Origin: Hirudo medicinalis
Taxonomy: Eukaryota; Annelida; Clitellata; Hirudinida; Hirudinidae
Assembly (NCBI GenBank): GCA_011800805.1
Contig: MPNW01000366.1
Span: forward strand, 36,153-100,152
Reading direction: 5' to 3'
Length of the DNA stretch: 64,000 bases
Made by a program: the position numbers and the translations under genes. This document shows, piece after piece, positions 1 through 13,239 of this stretch. Under the pieces are notes generated by a model. The model searched no databases, was not told the origin of the DNA, and saw nothing but the letters and a program-made list of their open reading frames with translations. How positions within the stretch are numbered: the first letter of the stretch is position 1; each line of letters starts with the position of its first letter.

Positions 1-1839
<1,839 letters not shown>

Positions 1840-3534
1840 TTTATTAATGAAGAACTATATTGATGAATTTGTATTTACACCATTTACTGGATCATTATTA
1901 TGGTAATGTTCATCATCGTGCAGAGTAGTTAGGTTAATGTCCTTGAGAGATGTGGGTAGGTATGAGACTCTATCTGATTGTAAATTGCTTCCTCCTAGTA
2001 TTCTTTGCATTATTAAACATTTAATTGAAATATTTTGCGTTGTTTATGAGTTTCTCTAACTTGGGAGTGTCAGATATAGATCACACTTCAAGGACTTGTT
2101 TGTATTTGGAGTCTGAAGTCACTTTATTTCCATTTAAGGAAAATTTTAACTTCTTTTCCACTAGTAGCGGAATAGTTTCTCACGTGTGTATCAGCTTTTT
2201 GGAGGCGGTGGATTAGTTACGGATGGCTAGTATAGACGCGTTGGTGTGGGTGTGTGGTGTGATTCTTAACTTTTACTCCTTACTTTTGGTTCTGCTTTTG
2301 CTGATGCTCGAGATCATAGTTTTAAGATCGTTTGTTGATGCTTTGGTCGACATGATCCCGAGCGGCATGCGTTGAATAAATTCGTTTAGCGGAGTTTCTG
2401 GTTTTAAGCAGCTGTAGGGTCCTTCATCATATTTAGGTTTATTTTTTGGAACATGTGAATGTCGTTTGTTGGGGCGAGTGTCTAAGTAAGGACAAATCTT
2501 CTCTGGAATTAAATTGTTTTGTTGGGAACGCTTTTATTGTACGAAGTAAATTCATATAACTGTAAGATCTAGGAAATCAGGAAAAGCGTTCCGGGTTAGG
2601 AATCCTTGCAGGTCGACTATTTTGACGGGATGCCATTGGAGATTTATCCCTTCCTTTATTAAAAATGGCATTTCAATATTACCGTGGGGAATCTTCGCTC
2701 AAGCTCCCTGAAAATCCCTAAAATTGCTGTTTGATTTGTTTTAAGAAGTGGAAAGGCGACTCAGGGTAAGCCAATTGGTGAGAAATGACACTAACCCTCT
2801 GCCCAGAATGAGCTCCCAGCGATTACGCCATTAAACGAACAAAGTATTACAACCCATTTTCCATGCAAATTGATGAACTTGGTCCAGAAAAATTAATCTA
2901 GTGCGGAGTCAACAAAAGCAAATATTCCAATTGGAAAGGCTTTAATGTATTCAAAGGGGTCGATCAAGTATTATGAGCTCGCTTTTTGATGGCATTTGTT
3001 TTAAACCCAATAAATTTATTATGTTATTATTACGACGTTACTGCTTTCGTGTTTCGAAGTTATGACCAGATTTGCACTCTTGGTAGCTGAATGGTTGCTG
3101 TGGTCGATAATCTATGCTTAGCTGTGTTAGGTTTCTCATGATCGAAGATGTTTTTTTTATTCGACCGAATCACAGTTTCGTTGCTTTGAAGCTTTGTGTC
3201 TAATTAAATCACAATTTTGTGTTTATTATTAAATTTATTTATATTTTGATAATTTCTTAACGCAGAGCATCATAGTAAAATTAAGGTGTTGCGAGATTCA
3301 TTTTGGCATTCATGATTAGCAATATGACGCAATCGATATGGCATTGATGCAATTATATCATAATATCAAGCAAGAATATTTTTAAACTGTCTTATATTTG
3401 GTTAAAAACCTATTGTCCAATATAAGGATAGCCGATAGCAGAACAGTGGTTTGAAAATAAAAGCCAAGCCCATCTCAGTTAAGCATTACAGTGTTTGTGC
3501 GTTGGACGTTTTTAAGCCAGTAGCATTCTACACG
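1840..3534. other. Intergenic region
   Basis: AT-rich sequence between the V-ATPase stop and the methyltransferase start. It should hold the V-ATPase 3' UTR and the promoter of the next gene. I see no convincing coding exon, RNA gene or transposon; the short open frames here lack family motifs and splice context. Confidence 0.5.
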
Positions 3535-4839
3535 ATGTTGAGAAATCCATTTTCCGACCGTAGAATATTATTTATAGCCCTTATCTGTAGCTTGACATTG
3601 GTGTTGAACATCTTCATTTGTAAACATGATGTAGTTAATAAACTTGGCAAATTTTTAATGGAACAGAACTCCGATTTTCCATTGTTCATGAGACCAGATG
3701 GTCGTGTAAGGCACTGTATCACTGAAGTGACGCTTGGAAACTCCTCCAACATGACCGAAATTGAAGACTTCATTCAAACTTACTCTGGCATAACTGAGTC
3801 ACCAACCGGTAGAGTTCAATCATTTCAAAATGTGTTCAAAAACAGAGCTTGGGGAAAATTTTCGACGAAAAAGAGGCCCTGAGCGCCTCAGGTAAGTGAT
3901 CCTTTTAAGTTTGGTGTTTAGGCCCGTAAATCCGAAACACAACCCGTTTAAAATTAAGTCAAACAGTAGCATTTTTCTCATCTTTCCATTACCTAAACAA
4001 TAGGGCCTGGTTCGACGCTACATTTCGCCCAGGAAATCATGGGTGTCCTGCACAAAGTCATTAACGACATCAAAATGATGAAAGGAAGTAACTCTATGGT
4101 AAAGATTCTGGATGTTCCTGCGGGGATTTTGCCTGGATGAGCAGATTTCTTTCCAACAGAGATGATGTTGATTACACCGGAATGGACATTGTACCAGAGT
4201 TGATAGAACACCACAAGAAAAAGTATCCGAACAAACGCTGGAACTTTATTAATCGGGATATTGCTGTGGCTGAGAAGTTAGACAACTACGACATCATTCT
4301 TTGTCGCATGATGCTCCAACACCTTATCATAAATGATGCCATGAAGTAGATATCTTTAGTTGTTATTCTTGAAATTGTCTAAAAATTTCATAATGTGGCC
4401 TATTATTAATTACAACTATTTATTTTTTATATTTGTATAACATAAATAATAATAATAATTAATGAGTTGTAATGTGAACATAATTTAACATATTTAATGT
4501 AAAGATTAATATTGGAGTAAATTATATTTCAGAATATTGAGCATTTTCTCGAATAATTCCAACGGTTTCCTCATAACGACCACGTTTTCCAAGAGGTCTT
4601 CAAATCCAGATCTCAACTACGCTGCCCCTGGAAGAGTGAGAGAACTGAACCTCGAAATTCCACCCTTTTCCCTAATTCCTCCACTCTGCGTGTCCAGAGA
4701 TGGGCCGCCTGGTTATTTGCAGGAAATTATTGGCGTTTGGAAGCTGCCACTGAAACGCGTGGCGAACTGCAAATCAGTCAACAAATTTAAAGTCTCACTG
4801 TTCAATGCCGAGTTTTATTCTTGCTCAAATTGGACCTAA
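3535..4839 (+). CDS. Class I SAM-dependent methyltransferase-like protein, two apparent frameshifts
   Basis: Three exons: 3535-3891, 4004-4345 and 4533-4839 (stop TAA). The ATG at 3535 is followed by a basic patch and a hydrophobic stretch (ILFIALICSLTLVLNIFI) that looks like a type II signal anchor, suggesting a Golgi or ER lumenal enzyme. Exon 2 carries a SAM-binding motif I of the form ILDVP..GDFAWM, then VDYTGMDIVPELI, and LCRMMLQHL as a motif-IV-like block. Read literally the frame breaks twice: near 3857 (an AAAA run) and near 4118 inside motif I, each lacking one base. With both bases counted, all intron phases agree and the length is about 335 codons. It may therefore be an intact gene with assembly errors, or a young pseudogene. 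The substrate is unknown; the family is seen in bacteria and scattered invertebrates. Confidence 0.7.
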
Positions 4840-6616
4840 CACATCCGTCTAACATTGTAGCTCTATTATTTTCAATCATCAATCATGTCCTAAATATTAT
4901 GGGAGTTATTATATCACTAAGGTATGACTATTATCTTTGATCTTTACAAAAGCGATTAGAATAGCAATTATGCATAAGTTATTTTTGTGTATCGTTCAGC
5001 TTGCTTTATTTGAGGCTAACCTTATTGAAGACCTTACTTGAAAGTTTTGTTACAATTCGAGGCAAACTGAAACCTCATTAAGCATTGTGCGTTTTATGGC
5101 CCTTTGATCGGATGACGGAAATTTGATTATGCGATGCAACTTTGTGTTTAACTTACAACTTGTTAATATTTTAGTTAAATAAAAACAGCAATTCATTTCT
5201 AAAACATACTAAGTAGTTCTTATTTAGGCCAAATGTTACTTAGCTAAAACCAAATAAAAGTATGAATTCAAATTATTAGGAGCTTGATAAACAACTAATT
5301 CCGCTGAAAGGGGTGACAGATTCAAGCTAGCACAGGTAAATAAGCTAACACGAGATCCATTGAACACCTTAGAAAAGAAAAATAACGTTAACAGTAGTAG
5401 GGACAAAAACGCCTTATCTATCTATTACAAACAAGTTCCAAATGTTGTGAAATGTATTAAAATGTTGGATTAAGAATGTTTAGAGAATGTTTCCCAGACA
5501 CTTCTTGTAGTAAGGGCTGGCTTTGTCCAGCTGTCCTTAGTGATAATGATAATGAGTCCGAGTATTAATGTAACGGCATGTATTCCATTGGAACTTCAAG
5601 ATCGCTGTAAACTTGGCGGAAGCTCTCAGTAAACAAGAAGGTTTCCAAGACGGTATGAAATCAGGCTGGGTCATGGTTGGTTATAAAGAGGGTAAGTTTG
5701 TTCCATATTTGTGAGTCGACAATGTCGATGAACCTGCCGACCACACGCAGGGATGTCATTTCACCTTTTTCCAGGAAGGCTTGGCAGTTGTATTGATAAA
5801 ACATTGAAGCTGCTCGAAAGCGGCAGGAAAGCAAACCGATCAAGGTTGAGTTGCTGTTGTCAATTTTGGAGAGAACAGGATGTCCGGACGTCAATTAAAT
5901 CTTCCTTGAAGGTCACATGGATACCTCTTTCACAATTTTAAACTAGTTACTAACTTGGGCGTTATTTTATGCTATAGATATATTGCCTTTAATAATAATT
6001 TGTGAATTTCTCAGACCATCAAGATATTTGTTTATGGAGAGAAGCGGTTGACTTCCGCTTGTTGGTGCTGCGGAGTGCGTTAAATGATGGGGCTTCTGTA
6101 TTTTTACAACTGGGTGTTGGAGTGGGTTGTTATCGGCGTGACAACTCTGATGTTTTGTCACAGTTGCTATCACGTCCCAGATGTCACACAAGCAAGTGTG
6201 ATCTTGACTTTGACGCTTTTCTATAAGATAACTTTATATTAAAAAAATTATTGTTTTCTCTTACGGTTTATAGCACAACTAATTGAGAATTTTTACACAT
6301 TTAAATAAAATTGCACCTGCTCAACTTAGTAAATCTATTAGTATATTGATAAGAACGTGATTATTTGACGATTATTTGATTAGATGAACTATCGTCTAGT
6401 TGTTTTTACAGTTTTCTCACTTTGTTTATCTTAAACCAAGAAGATCACTGCACAAAAGAAGCCTTTTTACAAATTTTAAAATACATCTCTCCTATGACAA
6501 AAGTTTCTTTGATTTATCAGCAGAAAAAAGAAGATTTATAAAGGTTAAATCAATTATTTAATGAAATCATTTGGAACCTGCCCTCATTTTTGTTTATCTT
6601 GACACATGGGTGGCAG
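4840..6616. other. Intergenic region and unplaced 5' part of LMLN
   Basis: AT-rich stretch. The N-terminal exons of the leishmanolysin-like gene should lie here but I could not place them. Open stretches around 5660-5890 (minus) and 6000-6230 (plus) have no recognisable domain. No RNA gene or clear mobile element was seen. Confidence 0.4.
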
Positions 6617-9600
6617 AATCAACTTCTTCCGAAGGCCGTCACTTTTTGGGAGAAAACATTAAGTGTTAAGAACATCCACTCAAATATAAAAATGCTCAGG
6701 TTGCTTTTCATAATTGTTGAACTCTTGTTTGATTGATATAATGAGCTGATATTTTTCCAGGCAATGTGTTTCTGAAAAGGTCAGGTACAAAGATAATGAT
6801 TCCAGACCATACTGTGTTGATGGATGCTCTGAAAATACATTTTGTGGGGATGTCAAGGTTCCAAATGATCATCTGGATGTTAGTATAAATTTGTTTTGAA
6901 AGTTGTGTTTCTTTGCCAATAGAAGGCCTTAAAAGTGTCTCAATGAAGGCTTGCAGGCACATTGATGAATATGGAGATTTTGAAACTGTTGGCGAATCTG
7001 GGAAAGGAGTGGCAAATGCAGATTTCATCTTATACATTTCCTCGCTTTCTTTACCTCGCTGTCAAATTGAAAGCACGGTTGCCTACGCTGCTTACTGTCG
7101 GTTGGAAAGTATTCTGGACAGGTAATTGAGCTGACATATACCACACACCTGGTTGAATTAATATCTTTAATTTAACTTTATGGCATCTTCGTAGACCTGT
7201 GGCAGGCTATGTGAACTTGTGTCCTGAGGGCATTTCAACAAAATTGTTTGATGAGCATCAAATGCACTTCACAATCAAACATGAAATTCTCCACGCATTG
7301 GTAGGATTAGCAATTTAAAAAAATTCTTAAGTTTTTCCTGACAACATCAGTAAATTAATCTTTAATTCTGTCGCAGGGATTTTCTTCTGGCTTATTTGCA
7401 TTTTATCGGGACAAGGAGGGCAATCCGCTCACCCCAAGATCTCCTGCCACTAACAAGCCACCTTATGACCACGAGTTAAACAATTTTTTTGCTAATTTCT
7501 CTTTTTATTTAGTTAACATTATTTTTGTTGTAGTTTTCATACAAAAGTATTATATTGTTCTGGAGTACCATGATGCCTCTGAATTTTTGTATTATTTGTT
7601 TTTTAAGAAACAGAAGATACCAATGGAGTGAAAAGGTTGTGAGAAGGATATTTAGATCTGATTGGATGGTGAGGAATGGAGCAGTCAACAAAATACTAAA
7701 TGTTGTTGTAACCCCAGCTGTAGTGGTTAGTGATGATGTTTGTTACATCAATAACTTTGGTGCAAAGGTTCTAATAAACTCAGAGAGAAGTTCAAAGACA
7801 TTTCAACTGTAGTACAATTGAAGGTGCAGAGTTGGAGGACCAAGGCATGCCAGGGACTTCCTTGACTCATTGGGAAAAACGAGTCTTTGAGGTTTTACTG
7901 AATTTTGCTTTAAATAATTTCATTGTTTGGAGATTCTGGAATTGGTTATTTTAATTGGTTATTAATTAAATCAGAATGAATTGATGACTGGCACCTATAC
8001 TCAAAATCTTGTGATATCCAGGATCACTCTAGCTCTTATGGAAGATACAGGGTAGTTTATTACAAACGTGATTATTTTGTTTATATTTTTGAGATGTTTG
8101 TTACATAACAGAAAGGAAATAATGTAAATATTCACAAGTATCGTTGATGATTCTAAATGCATATTATAATTTGAAAAGGTGGTATCAGGTTAAATATGAA
8201 AATGCAGGAAATTTTGAGTGGGGAAAGAATCTGGGTTGCGATTTTGTCCAGGGAAGTTGTTTTTCCTGGATGCAGACGAGGAAGTTAAGGTAGAGACACT
8301 CGTTGAAGCATGTCAATAAGAACACTTTAGATAGTTTTAATGTTTAGAAATGAAAGCATCCACCCATTTTGTGAACGTTTGAAAAACAAATCAATACAAA
8401 CAGAGTGTAACCAGGATAACACAGCTGTTGCTCTCTGCAACTTGGTTGCCTATGAAGTTCAGCTCCCTAGTGAATATCAGGTGGATATTAATTTTTTTAA
8501 ATATTAATTCTTTTAAATTACTCTGGGTTGCAAGTACTTCTTTATATTTACTTTGTGTGATAGTATTTCAGGGAAATCCAGGAAGTTCCCAAAACAGATG
8601 TGTCACTTTATGGCGGTTCAGTTGCACTGGCAGATTATTGCCCCTATGTACAGGTCTGTTGAGCTTTGTATGCTTATATGGCTAGCATTACTCATTGAAC
8701 CTTGAACTCAGCAGGAGTTTAACTGGAAGAAAGAAGATGTGATAGTAAGGGGCTCAAGATGTTCTGTGAGTGCCAACAATCCTGGTTAGTTATGCCTTAT
8801 ATTCAGTCTTTGAACCATTGTCATGCTTTTTGGGTGTGAAGTTGTATTTCAAATTTATTTTGGTTTTTTTTAAATTAATTTTTTATAATTCTTTTGAATG
8901 TTGTCTTTTGGAATTGTTTTTGGTTTTTATTGTATTTTATTACTTTATTCCTAGCCTCAGAAGAAAACTATCTTTCTGAGCATTATGGTGAAGGCTCCAT
9001 GTGTTTTGAACATGCTTCAGAATGGTCTGTGCAATATTGTGAGACAGTGCATCGTGTTGAAAGCTGGGGTAGTGGCTGTTACGAGGTTCTTTAGCATTTA
9101 TAAAACAATTTAGTGACCTAAATCTCGCACCGTTCGGAATCTTAAATCATTCTTTGAATTTCTGAATAAATTTCAGTACTCCTGTGATGACCAAGGGCTC
9201 TTAGTCAAGTTTGCCAGTGAGTTACACAGATGTTCATACATAGGCCAAGTTATTCAGGTTGAAGTTGAAAGCTATGATTGGCTTCATAGAGGTGCAGTTA
9301 TATGCCCCAAAACACCAGATTTTTGTCCTGTGAGTTGGTTATTTAATATTGAGCATATAAATTTACATCATATTATGTGTGGATGATGTTGTAGTTGTTG
9401 TAGATTAATATCTGCTATGTAAAATAGATGACTAGGATGGTGCTCCCACAATGGGTTTGATCTGTGCTGTTGTCGTGAGGGGCAGACGTCTTAGTCATTA
9501 GACCACATGGTAGCACTTGCATAAATGATGAGTTGTGATGAGTTAGGTCTCTCTGTGAGGCAGGAATGACCCACTACCAATTTATTACATTTCTTTTGCC

Positions 9601-9805
9601 CCAGAATGCCGTGGTCAACTTCAGCTCAGTTCTCAACGGAAGCAACACAAAGGCATTCAAATCTCCTTGTTCTGCAGCTTATTGTCTTATGCCATATGAA
9701 TTTGGTAGATCTCAGCTTTACCAATGGTGTCTCATCATTTTTATTCTTCAATTTGTAGATTCACTCTTATTTATCCAATTTGAAATCATGCCGAACAAGT
9801 TCTAA
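6617..9805 (+). CDS. LMLN: Leishmanolysin-like metallopeptidase (invadolysin, M8), 5' end not resolved
   Basis: Zinc metalloprotease of family M8, in animals linked to cell migration, mitosis and lipid-droplet or membrane location. Supported exons: 6617-6664, 6761-6878, 6949-7121, 7195-7300, one starting 7377, then 7614-7725, 7784-7891, 7975-8051, 8179-8283, 8348-8480, 8564-8653, 8715-8784, 8955-9085, 9177-9329 and 9605-9805. The catalytic HExxH is present as [13 protein letters not shown] across the 7300/7377 splice. The third zinc ligand lies in THWEKR and the Met-turn in NELMTG. The cysteine-rich C-terminal domain follows ([22 protein letters not shown]). The protein ends in a hydrophobic tail ([16 protein letters not shown]), a possible membrane or GPI signal. 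Splice phases do not agree at 6664/6761 and around 7500/7614, so small exons are missed or the assembly has indels. The signal peptide and first exons are not identified. Confidence 0.92.
9438..9516 (-). repeat. tRNA-like sequence, probably tRNA-derived SINE or tRNA pseudogene
   Basis: On the minus strand a 76-base tRNA-length body starts GTGCTACC and ends GGGAGCAC followed by CA. The seven-base ends pair at six of seven positions like an acceptor stem. An A-box-like GGTCTAATGACTAAGAC and a B-box-like GATCAAACCC sit at roughly tRNA spacing. The T stem and anticodon stem are poor, so a functional tRNA is unlikely. It lies in the last intron of LMLN, antisense to that gene. Confidence 0.4.
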
Positions 9806-9995
9806 TTTGTGTAAAAAAGTTCACATCTTCAGAACCAAACAAATTAGTGCAGAAAAATAAGTGCAAAATTGAGGAAGCGTTTTGAGGGCAAAGTTACTCT
9901 TTTGGCTGGATCGGATCAGGGTGCATAGGAAATGATGAATGTACATCGGCTACACAATGTAAAAAGTATCACAATTTGTGTGAAATATTCTTGCC

Positions 9996-10369
9996 CTATT
10001 CACAAAGATGAAAATAGCTGAAAATTAAGTAAATTGGCAGTAGTGCAGTGGGAGTTAGGGCATGCCCCCAGTTGCCTAGTGCTTTTAGCCCCCAGTTCAT
10101 GTTCTTAACTTCCCAAACTCCCTCGACTGTCACGTATGAGTTGCCATTAGTCAAGTAAATATGCTTTTCTCTCTTGCCTTCTAACGTCGGTCGATCTGAG
10201 CCTTCAAAGCCGCTGGGCTCCCCCGCGTCTTCGTCGTCGTCTGGAAGTGCAGATTCTCTTCCCGCGCTTGAGGGCGTAAAATGTACGTAAGGGGGATTCG
10301 CTCCGTGACACGGTTCTGGAATAACGTTTCGTGAATTCGTGGTTGTTTTTCTCCAGTCTTCGCCAAAAC
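9996..10369 (-). CDS. Possible terminal exon of the DUF7042-type gene
   Basis: An open minus-strand stretch after a TTTTTAG acceptor-like site. It encodes an acidic, proline-rich segment (GRESALPDDDEDAGEPSGF) and ends in a hydrophobic tail (TALLPIYLIFSYFHLCE, then stop) that could be a GPI signal or membrane anchor. Another frame of the same exon is also open and basic, so the frame is not certain. It is placed with the upstream gene only by strand, distance and the expectation of a C-terminal membrane segment in that family. Confidence 0.3.
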
Positions 10370-10773
10370 TAAAAACCAACCAAATATTGAGAAAGTTGAG
10401 CCTACTCGTTGATCGGTATGACCGCTGCAGTTTTCGTTGTAGTGTAGGAGCCTTGAGTCGCTGCCAAAAACCTTAAACGAAAGCTGTGACTTTGGCTAAG
10501 GGGCGTTTTAGAACGTTATAACTGGCTTGTAGAACCTACTTGATTACGATTACATTTGATTATCTACAATTAAAAACTTTCTTGTGGCGGTCAGCCCCAA
10601 CAATTACGTAACAATCGACCGACAGACAGCTGTCTCTAAAATTGTATGCCAAAGCCTCCTTCAGCACCAGTTAAAGCGTCCTCAACCTTTAATCCTGATG
10701 TCTCTTATAATATCGTAATATTGTCACATTTGGAGAGTCGCTCGAGTCGGCTGTTATTTTTACACAAACTCAC

Positions 10774-12474
10774 GAAACAGTGCAAGGATCCGGCGCCCAA
10801 CTTCTTAGCCACTATGAAACTCCTGCGTTTGTCGGTCCAGCTTGTGGTGCAATCAAATAGATCTGAAAAGATGACGCGGAGTGAACTTTAGCTGCTAAGT
10901 TATTTAAGACATCTTTTGTCTCGCCTCTTTGCCCTTCGCAGGTCCTGTCCATTAGGATCCGTGTTTCACCATGGCAACCAATGGACACCTTCATCGGACA
11001 GTCTCCATCCTGGTTAGAATAATAAACCCCCGGGGACGAGCAGATGGTTGTCGTTGAGAAGATGTGATCGGCTGGTCGAGTTAAATTTTAAAACGCAGGC
11101 GGCCTTTTCTAAATTATTTCTTTCTCATTTTCCTAAATGCACTCGCAAAATTATTCAACATTTAAAACGCCTTCTCTTGAATTCACGATAATGGTCAGTA
11201 TTCAAATCTTCATCGCAGCCAAAGCAACCATAAATGCTAGAATTTGTAATAGCGTTTTGATAGAGGTTGGTCTATTTGCAATGATTTAAACAATTTGCAA
11301 AGTGAATGGAAATCAACAAAAAGTTACTATCTATAGACTATTTACAGCTGATAGAACTTTCTGGATCAAGCTACATATTATTGATTTTGTTTACTAGCGA
11401 GACTTATTGAACTGCTTCTCCACTAATTTTAGTTAGTTGCACAACCGAAGATATTCGATAAATTGTTTAAACCAAGTAATTACTTACCGAAGAAGACATG
11501 ACGAAGCCCATAACGAATCTTGAGACAGGCTGATATATCGCTAGTCATTTTATCCAGATTGCCTTAAGAAAACATGATAGCCAGGTGACATCAAGTTCCT
11601 TTGTCTTGAATAAAGTTTTACGTCATTACTTTTGGCTGCAGAAAAAACTGCCTTCGTGTGCTTTGACAGCTTGAGACACTGGGTTTCGACATCACTTTAA
11701 AGGAATAAAAGAGCCTGACTTTAACTACTTAAAAAAAAACAATTGCCAATGGAATATGTATAATTGTCACCATTTGTGATTCTTGCCAACGATGGCCAAA
11801 AATTCATCACTCTCTTCGTCATCAGTGTTAAGACATCGAAGTTCTGTCGACTGCTCATAAGATGACCATTTAGGCGCAGGCGAAGAAAGACGCATCGACG
11901 ACTCGACGCTGAACCTTTTGTACTCGTTTAGAATTCCTGCTTCTTTATCCAATCTGATCTTGACATTTTTCTTGTTGTCAAACCACGTGACGTCGTCCAA
12001 CCAATTGGGAAACTGGCAAGAGTCATCAGGCATGGAAGTGTTATCTGAAACGTGCATCAGAAATGAAATAAAATCTTCAAAACCTTAAGTATCTAATCTC
12101 ACTTCTTAAAAGTCGCAGAACGTAAGGGCCATCGCTGGAAGATCTCAGTCCCTGGCATGTGGCATCGGCCGACATGGCGGCCCATACTTCCAAATCAGTG
12201 CCCTGGTAACGCTGATGAGACAAAAATCACCCTCGACTAACGATAATAAAAGTGTACTTTTTTAAAAAAAAAGTTTACATATCAAATTTTCTTCTCTACT
12301 CTGGTTTGACGACTAACTTCCTACATCAATTTACACCAAAGTGCTACGGGTTTGTTCATACCAAACATCTATAGGTATCGTCAGGTTTGTGTAAGCCCTC
12401 CCTTGAAATCCTGACGTACAAATATATATCCGAGCCTTCTTTCCAAGTCCCTATGCAGTCCATGTGCAACTCAC
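10774..12474 (-). CDS. DUF7042/DUF7043/DUF7044-type secreted or membrane protein, partial
   Basis: Minus-strand exons at 12362-12474, 12103-12211 and about 11767-12044 join in phase. A further pair at 10911-11009 and 10774-10862 looks related. The first encodes MDCIGTWKEGSDIYLYVR ending in YRCL. The second encodes VWAAMSADATCQGLRSS. The third encodes DDSCQFPNWLDDVTWFD. This order (Cys-Gly-x-Trp block, YRCLV, SxDATCxGL, then CxFPxWL) is the pattern I know from invertebrate proteins annotated with DUF7042-DUF7045. The lower pair encodes MKVSIGCHGETRI and LFDCTTSW...HCF, again Cys-rich. The reading frame of the third exon meets a stop at 11767, so either a donor lies inside it (for example at GTTGGC) or it is terminal. 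The 10911/10862 junction is out of phase. Upstream exons and the signal peptide were not found. Function is unknown. Confidence 0.5.
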
Positions 12475-12703
12475 CTGCATCCAAAATTCCAATCACGTCG
12501 GTAATAAGTTAAGTAATAGGAATTAGTAAAGTTTTAAATTCAATTGCTCGATTTGTAAAGCAAATCAACAGTGCTATTTGTTTATTTAACGTTTTCCCGG
12601 GAGCTCTAAGTCAAATAGCTCCTAAGTACACCAAAAAAAGTAATTTTAGGCTTATTCACAGAATCATCATCGCAATGATGATTAATTTTCGTTAATAAAA
12701 ACC

Positions 12704-12805
12704 ATTGTTGTTATTATTATTATTGTTGTTATTATTATCGTCATAGTCATCATCATCATCATTATATTGTATTATTATTATTATTTGTTGTTATTATTAT
12801 CATCT
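12704..12805. repeat. ATT/ATC-type trinucleotide microsatellite
   Basis: Interrupted runs of ATT, GTT and CAT triplets. It lies downstream, in minus orientation, of the retrotransposon fragment at about 13.0-13.2 kb and may derive from its tail. Confidence 0.8.
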
Positions 12806-13025
12806 TATTTAATTATTTATTATCAACTTCGGTCAAAGAGTCATCGACCTCTTACTTGACCAAGTGTACTTAAGAAAACAGAAATGCACAAATTCGAGCG
12901 AAAGCAACAATGAAAGCAAAAAAAAACTAAAATAATACCCCGCAGCTCAAAAATAAAAATGAAATACATTCATTTGTGGACACACACAAAAATTAAGAAA
13001 TTATTTGTAGATGAGATATTGATTT

Positions 13026-13206
13026 AAGTTAAGTTCACGAATAGCCGAGTCAAAACGAGAAACAGACGATGAATTTACAATATCGGCAGGCAGGGAGTTC
13101 CGAGATCCAACAACTCGGTTACAGAAATTCTTAGTAGTTTCACATGTGATTTTGCCAGTTCTTAGTTTAAAATTGTGACCTCGTGTCCTAGAATATGTTG
13201 AGGGTT
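13026..13206 (-). mobile_element. Non-LTR retrotransposon fragment (C-terminal reverse-transcriptase region, CR1/L2/RTE-like)
   Basis: Minus-strand translation gives TRGHNFKLRTGKITC, then KNFCNRVVGSRNSLP and a terminal SSSVSRFDSAIREL. This matches the short conserved tail after the RT domain in LINE elements (R.NFFSNRV...WNSLP). Only this 3' coding end is left. An ATT-rich array lies a few hundred bases further downstream in its orientation. The clade assignment is tentative. Confidence 0.7.
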
Positions 13207-13239
13207 GTTATTATTGTTATTATTATTATTAAGGAATTT

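Noticed and set aside
5661..6226. Open frames of 60-77 codons between the methyltransferase and LMLN genes
   Set aside because: No recognised domain, no family match in either strand, and no consistent splice partners.
9438..9516. Functional tRNA gene
   Set aside because: The acceptor stem is good but the anticodon and T stems do not fold properly and the T-loop word is altered.
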